Below, piece after piece: positions 38,252 to 47,210 of a stretch of DNA of 64,000 nt. The stretch is from NCBI GenBank assembly GCA_025353925.1, contig JANXNV010000221.1:1-64000 (forward strand), given 5' to 3'. The position numbers were made by a program, and so were the translations under genes. Under the pieces are notes generated by a model that saw only the letters and a list, made by a program, of their open reading frames with translations, searched no databases and had not been told where the DNA came from. Origin of the DNA: Armatimonadota bacterium (GTDB lineage Bacteria > Armatimonadota > Armatimonadia > Armatimonadales > Capsulimonadaceae). How positions within the stretch are numbered: position 1 is the stretch's first letter; each line of letters starts with the position of its first letter.

Positions 38252-39337
38252 ATGGACGTTTTGCATTTAACTGGGACCGGTTTGACGATCTTGCTTCTTT
38301 TGGTCGCCGCCGTGATCGCCGTCCGTGTTTACCGATCACGGTCCGAGGCCCTGAAATTATCGTTGCCCGTCCTGAGCGGTTCAGCCGCCGCCAGGGGGAC
38401 GCGGGTCGCCATCAACCCGTTGCAGGGGGTGTCTTTTCAGGAGTCCCTTCAGCCAGAAGTGTTCGCAGAGGCGACCCGTCAAAACGTGATCGGTGCCATG
38501 CTCGTGAGCTATGGTGCCGACACCGCCAGTACCGGGTTGCAGATCGCGGCGAGCCACACGGGGAGCCTCCTGGTCAGTTTCAAGGATCAAAACTATGAGA
38601 TGGTGCAGTCCACCAATGGCGTTTACAAGGCGATGACGCGCGCCGCCAACGGCGACTTTCATGAGATCGCCAACGTTGACAAGTTTGGCACCTGGCTGAA
38701 CAATGTCTCGCACGCCTCCGCCGCCGTGGTCGCTGTCGCGCACCTGATCAGCAACGCTGATATGTCCAGGAGGCTCGGCGAGGTTCAGAAGAACACCGAT
38801 AAGTTACTGGACTACCGCCAGATTGATACTCTTGCAAAGATTCAGACCACCTACGAGTCGCTCCGTGAGGAGATCGGCAAAGTGGAGCCGCGACGAGACG
38901 CCATTGCTCGTTACCGCGAGACCTTTCGCGAGAACCGTCATCGCTTGTTTCGCGAGGCGGAGAATGACATTGGTCAAATGCCATCCATGCTCAGATTCAA
39001 TCCCGCACTGGTGAGAAAGGCCGAGCAACTGGTCAAGACGCCACAGTTTAATAAGCGCAAGCGCGACCTGAGCGAAGTGATGACCAAGTTACAGACAGCT
39101 TCGTATTGCTTTCAGATGGAGACGTTGGCGGCTTCCTTTTGTGGTTCCGAGCAGGACCAGCAACATCTACTCCATGAGGCTGCAGCTTCATGGAGCACGC
39201 TTGCCTCCAAGGTTACTCACCTGGAAGACGAGATTCGCGAGCACGATCAATGTGGTAAGCAGTTGCAGGAGACGGCTAACATCATACGGCAGAATATGAC
39301 ACGCCGCCCCCACAGGCCGCAAAGAGATGGGTTCTGA
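38252..39337 (+). CDS. unknown membrane-anchored coiled-coil protein inside the defence operon
   Basis: N-terminal TM (LTILLLLVAAVIAVRVY); stop/start TGATG overlap with the helicase gene. Confidence 0.65.
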   Translation: MDVLHLTGTGLTILLLLVAAVIAVRVYRSRSEALKLSLPVLSGSAAARGTRVAINPLQGVSFQESLQPEVFAEATRQNVIGAMLVSYGADTASTGLQIAASHTGSLLVSFKDQNYEMVQSTNGVYKAMTRAANGDFHEIANVDKFGTWLNNVSHASAAVVAVAHLISNADMSRRLGEVQKNTDKLLDYRQIDTLAKIQTTYESLREEIGKVEPRRDAIARYRETFRENRHRLFREAENDIGQMPSMLRFNPALVRKAEQLVKTPQFNKRKRDLSEVMTKLQTASYCFQMETLAASFCGSEQDQQHLLHEAAASWSTLASKVTHLEDEIREHDQCGKQLQETANIIRQNMTRRPHRPQRDGF

Positions 39338-42021
39338 TGCGGCGCTATTCCTCACGACGAGCACCTCTGGACGGCTTTCTGGCCGACGCCCTTCTGGGGG
39401 CAACCGCCTACGACCGCATCGCGGGCTATTTCTCCTCGTCCGTGCTGGAACTGGCGGGAGAGGCCATCGAACAGGTTGAGGGCCAGGTACGGGTCATCTG
39501 CAACTCCCAACTCGATCCCACAGATGTGTCCACCGCCCGCGCCGCCCACCTCGCCCAGCGCCGCGAGTGGGCAGGGTCTCTGCCCGAGGACGTGCCGCCC
39601 CCGATGCAGAGACGGCTCGCCCGCCTGTACGACTTCCTGAAGAGCGGCAAACTCCGCGTTAGGGTCCTCCCCGACACCCGCTTCGGCCTGATTCACGGCA
39701 AGGCGGGCGTCATCACGCGGGAGAACGGGGTGCGCTTCTCCTTCCTTGGGAGCGCCAACGAGTCCCGTAGCGCCTGGACCCGCAACTACGAGATCGTCTG
39801 GGTGGACGAGAGCGCCGAGGGCACGACCTGGGTGCAGGAAGAGTTTGACGCCCTCTGGTGCGACCCCTACGCCGTTGACCTCGCCGATGCTGTAGTCGAG
39901 GACGTCGGGCGGCTCTCGCGGCGGGTGGTATGGGCGACTGTGGGCGACTGGCGGGACGCCGTCGCCCCCGACCCTGCTGCCCCCGCAATCGAACTGCCCG
40001 TGTACCGCCGAGAGAACGGGCTTTGGGCGCACCAGAAGGCGTTCGTCCAGATGGCATTCGAGGCGCATCAGGGTGGCGGGGCACGCTTCGTGCTTGCCGA
40101 TCAGGTCGGCCTGGGCAAGACGGTCCAGCTTGGTCTTGCTGCAAAACTCATGGCACTGGTCGGCGAGAAACCTATCCTGATCCTGGCCCCGCGCCCGCTA
40201 ATGGAGCAGTGGCAGGGCGAACTATGGTCGCTCCTCGCGTTCCCTACGGCCCGATGGAACGGGCGGCAGTGGGTAGATGAGAATGGCGTCGTCTACCCCG
40301 ACAGCGGCCCCGAAGGTCTGCGCCGCTGCCCTCGCCGTGCGGGGATCGTCTCGACCGGACTGATCAAGCGCAAGGGCGACGGGATCGCCGTCCTGGAAGG
40401 GATGGAGTTTGAGTGCGTGATCCTGGACGAAGCGCACCACGCCAGGCGAACGAACCTCGGCCCCAACCATCGGGGCGAACCCGCCAAGCCGACCAACCTG
40501 CTCCGCTTCCTCCACACCGTAGCCCGCCGCACTCGGAGTATCCTCCTGGCGACGGCGACGCCCGTCCAACTCGACCCGATTGAAGCCTGGGATATGCTCT
40601 CGGTACTGGCCGAGGGGAACGACTCTGTGTTGGGCGACCAGTTCAGCCTGTGGCGGCGGGACCCGTGGCGAGCGATTGACCTGGTGACAGGCCGTGAGGT
40701 TCTGGGGGTGGACGCGGGTCCGACCACGCTCTGGGAGTGGGTACGCAATCCTCTCCCGCCCTCCCGTGAGGGCATTGACTTCGCGGTCCTACGCCGCAGC
40801 CTGGACGTGCCCGAGGACGCCCAGGTCGTCGTTGGGAGCCGCTACCGCGATCTGCGTCCCGCCGACCAGCGCCGCCTTAACGGGCTTCAGACGGGCCTCT
40901 TCCAGAGCCACAACCCATTCATCCGCCACATCGTCCGCCGCACCCGTGCGTATCTGGAAGACACCCTCGACCCGACCACGGGGGAGTCCTACCTGAAGCC
41001 CGTCCGGGTGCGTCTCCACGGCGAAGGTGACAGCGAGGCGATCATTCTGCCCGCGTTTTTGGAACGCGCTTACCAGTTCGCGGAGGATTTCTGCCGCGAG
41101 ATCGGCCAGCGCCCTAACCTAAGTTCAGGCTTCCTGAAGACGATGCTCCTGCGGCGGGTGGGGAGTTCGATTGAGGCGGGCCGCGTCACTGCGGAGCGGA
41201 TGCTGGGGGCGGTCGGCGAGGACGAGGAGGAGGGTGAGGACGACGATGTGCGCGAATCTGCCCTGTACCCTCTGACCCCTGGAGAACGGGCGCATCTGGA
41301 AGCCTTCGCTGCCGCCCTGCGGACCAATACGGAGGACGACCCGAAGTTCGCGGCTATTTTGGAGAAACTCGCCTCGGGCTGGCGGGAGGCGGGGTGCATC
41401 CTGTTCAGCCAGTATTACGACTCCGCGTCCTGGCTGGCACGTGCCCTATCGGGCCACTTCCCTAATGAGACGGTCGCGCTCTACACGGGCGCGTCACGCT
41501 CGGGCCTCCTGCGGGGCGGACAGTTCACCCCCATCAGTCGCGATGAGATCAAGCGCCAGGTGCAGGCAGGGGAAGTGCGGCTCATCTGCGGCACGGACGC
41601 CGCCAGCGAGGGACTGAACTTGCAGCGGCTGGGGTGCCTGATCAACTTGGACCTCCCCTGGAACCCGACCCGCCTCGAACAGCGCAAGGGCCGCATCCAA
41701 CGGATCGGGCAGACGCGGGAAATCGTGGACATCTACAATATGCGCTACCGCGGGTCGGTGGAAGACCGCGTCCACCAACTCCTGTCGTCCCGCCTTCAGA
41801 ACATCGCCGATATGTTCGGCCAACTCCCCGACACCTTGGAAGACGTATGGGTGAGCGTGGCCCTTGCCGATGACGCACGTGCCCGCCGCGTCATAGACGC
41901 CGTGCCCGCGTCCCATCCGTTTGAAATTCGGTACGACCGCATTGAGAACATCCCATGGGAACAGTGCGCCGAGGTCCTGACGGCGACGAGTCAGTTGGAG
42001 ACCCTGCGGAGACCCTGGTAA
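39337..42021 (+). CDS. PLD-like nuclease domain + SNF2-type helicase
   Basis: HGKAGVITRENGVRFSFLGSANESRSAW (HxK...N), ADQVGLGKTVQLGLAAKL, VILDEAHHARR, GTDAASEGLNLQ, NLDLPWNPTRLEQRKGRIQRIGQ. Confidence 0.9.
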   Translation: MRRYSSRRAPLDGFLADALLGATAYDRIAGYFSSSVLELAGEAIEQVEGQVRVICNSQLDPTDVSTARAAHLAQRREWAGSLPEDVPPPMQRRLARLYDFLKSGKLRVRVLPDTRFGLIHGKAGVITRENGVRFSFLGSANESRSAWTRNYEIVWVDESAEGTTWVQEEFDALWCDPYAVDLADAVVEDVGRLSRRVVWATVGDWRDAVAPDPAAPAIELPVYRRENGLWAHQKAFVQMAFEAHQGGGARFVLADQVGLGKTVQLGLAAKLMALVGEKPILILAPRPLMEQWQGELWSLLAFPTARWNGRQWVDENGVVYPDSGPEGLRRCPRRAGIVSTGLIKRKGDGIAVLEGMEFECVILDEAHHARRTNLGPNHRGEPAKPTNLLRFLHTVARRTRSILLATATPVQLDPIEAWDMLSVLAEGNDSVLGDQFSLWRRDPWRAIDLVTGREVLGVDAGPTTLWEWVRNPLPPSREGIDFAVLRRSLDVPEDAQVVVGSRYRDLRPADQRRLNGLQTGLFQSHNPFIRHIVRRTRAYLEDTLDPTTGESYLKPVRVRLHGEGDSEAIILPAFLERAYQFAEDFCREIGQRPNLSSGFLKTMLLRRVGSSIEAGRVTAERMLGAVGEDEEEGEDDDVRESALYPLTPGERAHLEAFAAALRTNTEDDPKFAAILEKLASGWREAGCILFSQYYDSASWLARALSGHFPNETVALYTGASRSGLLRGGQFTPISRDEIKRQVQAGEVRLICGTDAASEGLNLQRLGCLINLDLPWNPTRLEQRKGRIQRIGQTREIVDIYNMRYRGSVEDRVHQLLSSRLQNIADMFGQLPDTLEDVWVSVALADDARARRVIDAVPASHPFEIRYDRIENIPWEQCAEVLTATSQLETLRRPW

Positions 42022-42146
42022 TTATAAATTGCTCACGCTTAACTGGGTATTGGCGTTGCTCATCGAGACAATGAGAGGCTGTTTGAGGCACTGGAATTCG
42101 AACGAGCCTGAGCTAACGGCGGGACCGGACGGCAGGTGAAACAATA

Positions 42147-42180
42147 GGGCCAGCGCCGAGACTTTCGGTGCTGGCTCTGT
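42147..42180. terminator. hairpin terminator between convergent genes
   Basis: AGGGCCAGCGCCGAGACTTTCGGTGCTGGCTCT. Confidence 0.55.
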
Positions 42181-42195
42181 GCGTCCCCGCAGATG

Positions 42196-42747
42196 TCAGA
42201 AATTCGTCATCGCGAACTGTCCGTGGTGTCGGCGGGCGGCCTCATCATAGGCACGGGCCGCCTCCACCGGACAGGTGTATCGGCCAAGACGCAGAGTCAC
42301 ACCATTGACCTTGATCTCCGCCGTGTACCTGCCGCTCCGTGGGTCCCGCGAGACGCCCTTGTACCCACTCGTATTGGTTATCGGGCGCGGGCAGTTCCAT
42401 GCGTTTTCCGTCCGAGAGGCGACCCGGAGGTTCGCCCGTCGGTTGTCCAAGCCATCCAGACTCCGGTGGTCCACGAGCACCTCCGGGTCGGTGACGCCCA
42501 TGACCAGACGGTGCATCCGCAGGCTCTGCTGTCGGTCCCGTCCGTCCCGCACCTGTGTGATCGCATACGTCCGCCAGCGGAAAGTCGCGGCACACCAGCG
42601 GTGCGGAGCCACCAGCTGTAGGTCAGCAACGTCGATGACGGCGTACTCACCTTGGCTCAGTTCGATTCGGATGGTATCGCCGATGATCTCGAACCAATTC
42701 CGCGTGACGATGTGGGGAAGGTTGGGGTGGACATAGCGGAAGTTCAT
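42196..42747 (-). CDS. HNH endonuclease with AP2-like domain
   Basis: LRMHRLVMG...VLVDHRSLDGLDNRRANLRVASRTENAWN + GYKGVSRDPRSGRYTAEIKVNGVTLRLGRYTCPVEAARAYDEAA. Confidence 0.85.
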   Translation of the reverse strand: MNFRYVHPNLPHIVTRNWFEIIGDTIRIELSQGEYAVIDVADLQLVAPHRWCAATFRWRTYAITQVRDGRDRQQSLRMHRLVMGVTDPEVLVDHRSLDGLDNRRANLRVASRTENAWNCPRPITNTSGYKGVSRDPRSGRYTAEIKVNGVTLRLGRYTCPVEAARAYDEAARRHHGQFAMTNF

Positions 42748-43553
42748 GCGTGGTTCTCCTGGAACGCGTCTACACGGAAGTCGATTCCCGTGCTCTCTCG
42801 GGACTCGCAGCCGTCCCGGAGCGGGCACCATTGGCAATGCTCGCCCGGTTCTTGGGGGTGGGCGTCGCCGAGCAACACCCGCTGGAGCCTGTCCATCACC
42901 GCCGCGTGCTGGCCCCGGACGTCCGCGACGGTGATTGTCTCCCTGTCCACACGACCGCCCTCGTCCACCCAGTCCAACTCAGACAAATAGTTGTCGTATC
43001 CGGGGAATCCCAACTTCAGCAGCCAGAGGTTTGTGAAAGCGGCTTCCAGGTCCGTCTTGGGCCGCCCCAGCTTGTAGTCGCGGCCCACCACCGTCACCGG
43101 ACCGGTCCCGGACGCGTCGGCACGCACGATCACCCGATCCAGGCGACCCGACAGAACAAAAAACGGCTGCCCGTCACGAGTGATCGGCTTCTCTACCCAA
43201 TGCTCGACGGATAATGTGTTCACGGCGTCATCAAGATCGTCGTTGGCGATATAACCTTCAAGCATCCGCAAGCATCGCAAACGATCTTCGTCCCGCGCCG
43301 CTTCGGAGTCGTACCGCTGTCCGCGAAACGCCTGGCGGCTCCACGCTTCCAGGTGGGTGACGTTCGGGGGCGTACCGTTGCGCGGATTATAGACCTTGCC
43401 CGCCAACTCATGCCAGGCGATCCCGAAGCTGGCGTTCGTGATCGCGGGTCGGGGCGGCCACTGCTTGAGCACGCGTAGGGTGTGAAACCGGTAATTACAA
43501 TGGGTATCGACGAGGCTAGACGGAGAAATTCGAGCAGTAAGATTAGTTGACAC
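42744..43553 (-). CDS. PD-(D/E)XK (RecB/Cas4-like) nuclease with candidate Fe-S cysteines
   Basis: HCNYRFHTLR ... LSGRLDRV ... VVGRDYKLGR ... HCQWCPLRDGC; 4-nt overlap with HNH gene. Confidence 0.8.
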   Translation of the reverse strand: MSTNLTARISPSSLVDTHCNYRFHTLRVLKQWPPRPAITNASFGIAWHELAGKVYNPRNGTPPNVTHLEAWSRQAFRGQRYDSEAARDEDRLRCLRMLEGYIANDDLDDAVNTLSVEHWVEKPITRDGQPFFVLSGRLDRVIVRADASGTGPVTVVGRDYKLGRPKTDLEAAFTNLWLLKLGFPGYDNYLSELDWVDEGGRVDRETITVADVRGQHAAVMDRLQRVLLGDAHPQEPGEHCQWCPLRDGCESRESTGIDFRVDAFQENHA

Positions 43554-43566
43554 GATGAGATTTCCT

Positions 43567-43617
43567 GACTTTTAACAACGTTATGTTGTATAATATATCA
43601 TAACGTTGTCAAAAGTC
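43567..43617. promoter_or_regulatory. operator-like inverted repeat
   Basis: GACTTTTAACAACGTTATG-13 nt-CATAACGTTGTCAAAAGTC (one mismatch). Confidence 0.8.
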
Positions 43618-43650
43618 AAGTCTTATTGCGGGTTGCGGTAAAATATCCTT

Positions 43651-43884
43651 GTGCAACCGCCCCACGACGACATGATAATCGCACAGATGGTGCGACGGAT
43701 GCGGCGCGACCGCGAATTATCCCAGGACGCACTCGCGTTGCACTTGGGCGTCGCCCAGAATGTAATCAGCCGCATGGAGCAAAGTGAGCGGCGCATCACC
43801 CTGCCCGAGCTCCGAAACATTTGCGACTTTTGTGAGTTTCCGCTATTGGACTTCGTTGCAGAGTATCTCGTGCGCCGTAAGTAA
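43651..43884 (+). CDS. XRE-family HTH regulator
   Basis: MRRDRELSQDALALHLGVAQNVISRMEQSERRITLPELRNIC. Confidence 0.8.
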   Translation: MQPPHDDMIIAQMVRRMRRDRELSQDALALHLGVAQNVISRMEQSERRITLPELRNICDFCEFPLLDFVAEYLVRRK

Positions 43885-43990
43885 TGAACATGAGTTTCTG
43901 GATTCGCTCTTTCTTTCGCGCTGTCTGAACGCTTGGTAGGCTTGGGCCGAGTTCCTGCCTGGCAGGTCATTCCCTAACCGGGCTGCCCGC

Positions 43991-45607
43991 CTAAGGTTGC
44001 TTTCGGATCGCTGAAAGTAGGCGTTTGACGGCTGGCAAAACTGGCAGAAGCAGACTAGTTTTTGTCATCGACCCCACACCTGAAGCGACAGGCTTCGCGG
44101 GTAGAATGGGGGTTTTTTCTGTTTCGGCCTGCACTTCGCGCTCCTTGGTCTCGCGGAAAGCCGCGATTTCCGATCTTTTCGTATATACCGTCTTATCAGC
44201 AGCAAGCGCGTGCTCGAGCGCAAGGAACATCGCAGGCTTTATTCGGGCCATCAGCGTATGATACAAGGTGTCTGGAATGGCCCTGTACGCAGCTTCGCTC
44301 CCAGCCGCGTCCCGAAGGAGCAACGACGCCTTACGCGAGACCTCTTTTTTTGCCTCCACAGCCAACGCCTGAAACCGCCCCCGAATGGCATCAAGATCAG
44401 CAGCGTGAACGGGGGGTAGGGTTGCCAGCTTGTCATCGATCTTGGCTTCCAGGCTGACCTCGGGGTGAGCGATGGCCTGGGCGCGGCGGGCCTCGATTTT
44501 GCGCTCGAGGGTTATCCGCGCCCAGCCTTGTGGGTTTCCGGGCGGCGGTGACTTCTTCGCAAGCGCAGCCGAGGTCTCTGCCAGTATCTGGGCGATGTCC
44601 TGGTCGCCCAGGCCGCAGGCTCGCCACTCTGACACGTAGCCGTCCAGGATTTCTAGGCCCAGGCCCGACGCCCCTGACAGTTCAGCGGCGGCCCGGTCGG
44701 AGTCGACGGCAAGGGCAGGCAGCGCAAGGGCTTGGGGCGGGGCTGGCGCAGGGTTTTGCGTTGGTTCCTGGATAGGCGCTGGCACTGGTTTCGGAACATC
44801 TTCTGAGACCATGATCTCAGCTTCAAGTTTCAGCGCCTCCATGACCGCGGCTTCGTCCTGATCCTCATTATTTAAAGAATTCAAAGAATCAACAGCAGAA
44901 ACATAATCATGCGAGTCTGCGCCCGCCTGCGTGGACTGCTCTTGTTTTGTTTGTTTTTCTTCAAATTCTTTTTCTGGACTCTCATTAGTGCCGCAACCCT
45001 GCGGCATGGCTGGAGCCTGTTTTGCGGTGTGGACAGCGGCCTTTTTTCGGCATGGCCGTACCGTAAAACTGCCGCGCCGCAGCCTTGCGGTATGGCTTTT
45101 ATTACGGGCTTTCCCATCTGACGTGCCGCAAGGCTGCGGTATGGGTACAGGCGCTGAATACTTGGGCCGTGTTTGCGGGTGATCCTGGTAGTAGCATTCG
45201 TTCAGGGCGGCCCGAAGCGCACTGAAATCGTAGGTGATGTGGCTAAAGTGACCGAGTTCGTTGCGGCCCCGAGTTGCTGCCAGCAATTCCTTTGCACTCA
45301 TGCTGTTGGTAACGCGCTGAACCGTGTCGACGCTACGACCGTACTTGGCAGCCAGGGCATCTTGGCTGGGGAAAGGGTCAGCCGACGTGAACTTGTAGGA
45401 CAAAATGCAGGTGATGAGCCAGCATTCATCGGGGGCAAGACCGAGCCGCGCCCCGTATGCCAGCAGAGCGTTTGGCACCTGGGTATGGCCCAGGGCCGTA
45501 AACGGGTCGTCTCCCCATTTTTGAGCAAACGTGCATTTGACGGCAGTTTTGTCGTCCGAAACTGTTGCAGGGTTGACAGGAGTCACCCCTCTCGGGTATG
45601 GTTGCAT
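43991..45607 (-). CDS. wHTH replication-initiator-like protein
   Basis: FTALGHTQVPNALLAYGARLGLAPDECWLITCILSYKFTSADPFPSQDALAAKYGRSVDTVQRVTNSM; long low-complexity middle. Confidence 0.55.
   Translation of the reverse strand: MQPYPRGVTPVNPATVSDDKTAVKCTFAQKWGDDPFTALGHTQVPNALLAYGARLGLAPDECWLITCILSYKFTSADPFPSQDALAAKYGRSVDTVQRVTNSMSAKELLAATRGRNELGHFSHITYDFSALRAALNECYYQDHPQTRPKYSAPVPIPQPCGTSDGKARNKSHTARLRRGSFTVRPCRKKAAVHTAKQAPAMPQGCGTNESPEKEFEEKQTKQEQSTQAGADSHDYVSAVDSLNSLNNEDQDEAAVMEALKLEAEIMVSEDVPKPVPAPIQEPTQNPAPAPPQALALPALAVDSDRAAAELSGASGLGLEILDGYVSEWRACGLGDQDIAQILAETSAALAKKSPPPGNPQGWARITLERKIEARRAQAIAHPEVSLEAKIDDKLATLPPVHAADLDAIRGRFQALAVEAKKEVSRKASLLLRDAAGSEAAYRAIPDTLYHTLMARIKPAMFLALEHALAADKTVYTKRSEIAAFRETKEREVQAETEKTPILPAKPVASGVGSMTKTSLLLPVLPAVKRLLSAIRKQP
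44988..45144. repeat. three 22-bp repeats, each with CCGCA-N4-TGCGG, inside the rep-like gene
   Basis: gtgccgcaaccctgcggcatgg (44988), gcgccgcagccttgcggtatgg (45074), gtgccgcaaggctgcggtatgg (45123). Confidence 0.85.
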
Positions 45608-45775
45608 TGATCTTAGCCGATCAGGTCCAGCGCGCCCTGACCAAAGTTTGCGCTGAGCCATTCCTTTCAAATTTAATTGGGAGTAGCGTGAGCCGCCTGA
45701 CAGGGCGGTTCACGCTATTTTTGTGTGTGGTTGCACCCTGCGACTTCCACCCGGTCGCCAGGTTTGAGATCGGCG

Positions 45776-46993
45776 TTAAGAGTGCGTTCGCTGGCGACGC
45801 GGCATCCGAGGCGGAAGCTGCGGCGCGGGTTCCGGTGGCGGAGAGAGCGCAGGCTCTGCCTGCGCTGGCTTTGACATAACTTGCTCAAATACGTCAGTCT
45901 GCTTGTGCGTTTTTCGGACATCCTCCGAAACCGTGTGGCCGTAAATTTGATGCGTTGTTACGACACTCTTGTGGCCCGCCATTTCTCTCGCGTGTTCGGG
46001 GTTGACCTGTAGCGCCGCAGATATGGCCCTGTGGCGCAGTGAATGCAAAGTGAACCTATCGGGTAGGTCCATTCCTTGCGAGCGACCCCAGGCAAAGTAC
46101 CGCTGCAACTGGCGAAGCATACTTGGCCCATCGACCTGTTCGCCCCAACTGTTTTTGAACAGCCAGTCGCCTTTTGGCTTAGGCTTACGCGTCCCGCCTG
46201 CACCAAGCACTGGCTTTGGCCCACGCTTGGTCGGGCGCACGGCAGAAAGTGCTAAGCGGGCAGCGTCCATGTCCATAATGGCAGCCGCGACCCGGTCGCT
46301 AAGGGGCAATCCACGCGTCTTTCTGGACTTCGTGTTTTTGGCGGCAAACTTAACGACTCTTTGATCATAGTCGATGTCCGAAGTTCGCAGTTTACACATT
46401 TCGCCGCGCCGTGCCCCAATCGACAGAGCCATCGCAAACCATGCTTTGGCCCGCGTCTCAAGCACTTTGGCTTCTTCTCGTAACCAAGTATCAGCGATCT
46501 CGGGGTGGAGTTCGGGGTCCCAATGGGCGCTGATGCACTTAATGCCGAGTTCGAGTTTGTCAAGGCCCCAGACGGGAATGTCAGCATCATCGTCGCTCCG
46601 GTGCAGTTTCAGAGCATAATAGTGGTCGCGGCGCAAATAACGGCGCATATAAGCATCCCCGCACCATGTTTTCAGCCTAATCGAGAACGTTCGCGTAGAT
46701 GAGTCAGCGTTTTCGAGGCCCGTGTTAGGATTGCGACGACCCTTGTAAAGCGTGATGACATCATTCAGCACGTCAAGCGTGATCTGACCAGTTGTCGTTG
46801 CACCCGCAACCTCAAAAAGGGGGGCGGCTGTTCGCGAAAAAATCTTTCGGTTTGCCACCGACGCGGGGCGCTGCCCGCCGCGTTCGGCCTCCTGCACCCA
46901 CTTCGCGAACGCGTCTGGAATCGGTACATCGTAAATTACATCTGCCGTGTCCACTATTATTACACCTCCGCTCGCTTGTGTTCTGAAATACAT
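45776..46993 (-). CDS. tyrosine-type site-specific integrase
   Basis: IGARRGEMCKLRTSDID ... HSLRHRAISAALQVNPEHAREMAGHKSVVTTHQIYGH (R..HxxR..H..Y). Start at MYFRTQ because the longer ORF runs through a terminator hairpin and a tRNA-like sequence. Confidence 0.88.
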   Translation of the reverse strand: MYFRTQASGGVIIVDTADVIYDVPIPDAFAKWVQEAERGGQRPASVANRKIFSRTAAPLFEVAGATTTGQITLDVLNDVITLYKGRRNPNTGLENADSSTRTFSIRLKTWCGDAYMRRYLRRDHYYALKLHRSDDDADIPVWGLDKLELGIKCISAHWDPELHPEIADTWLREEAKVLETRAKAWFAMALSIGARRGEMCKLRTSDIDYDQRVVKFAAKNTKSRKTRGLPLSDRVAAAIMDMDAARLALSAVRPTKRGPKPVLGAGGTRKPKPKGDWLFKNSWGEQVDGPSMLRQLQRYFAWGRSQGMDLPDRFTLHSLRHRAISAALQVNPEHAREMAGHKSVVTTHQIYGHTVSEDVRKTHKQTDVFEQVMSKPAQAEPALSPPPEPAPQLPPRMPRRQRTHS

Positions 46994-47032
46994 CTCGTGT
47001 TTACAAACACATAATACCCCAAAATCGCCAAA

Positions 47033-47067
47033 AAAAGCGTCTTCTGAATTTTTCAGAAGACGCTTTT
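47033..47067 (-). terminator. 16-bp-stem Rho-independent terminator
   Basis: AAAAGCGTCTTCTGAA-TTT-TTCAGAAGACGCTTTT. Confidence 0.8.
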
Positions 47068-47085
47068 CGCCTTGAAATCTTATGT

Positions 47086-47148
47086 TGCGCCCGGTCCACG
47101 ACCTCTTCTTTACCAAAGAAGTGCTCTACCACTGAGCTACTTGGGCGC
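47086..47148 (-). tRNA. tRNA-Thr(GGT)-like sequence lacking a normal T-arm (truncated or att-site remnant)
   Basis: GCGCCCAAGTAGCTCAGTGGTAGAGCACTTCTTTGGTAAAGAAGAGGTCGTGGACCGGGCGCA: normal D-arm and anticodon arm, GCGCCC/GGGCGC acceptor pairing, no TTCRANY T-loop. Confidence 0.65.
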
Positions 47149-47210
47149 GTCTGGCTTGGGATTATAGCACAGTCCTAATCAGTTTTGCAAGGGTGCGGGC
47201 AAAAAGACAA

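Noticed and set aside
46993-47116. N-terminal extension of the integrase ORF
   Set aside because: It would translate through the tRNA-like sequence and a terminator hairpin; start at MYFRTQ preferred.
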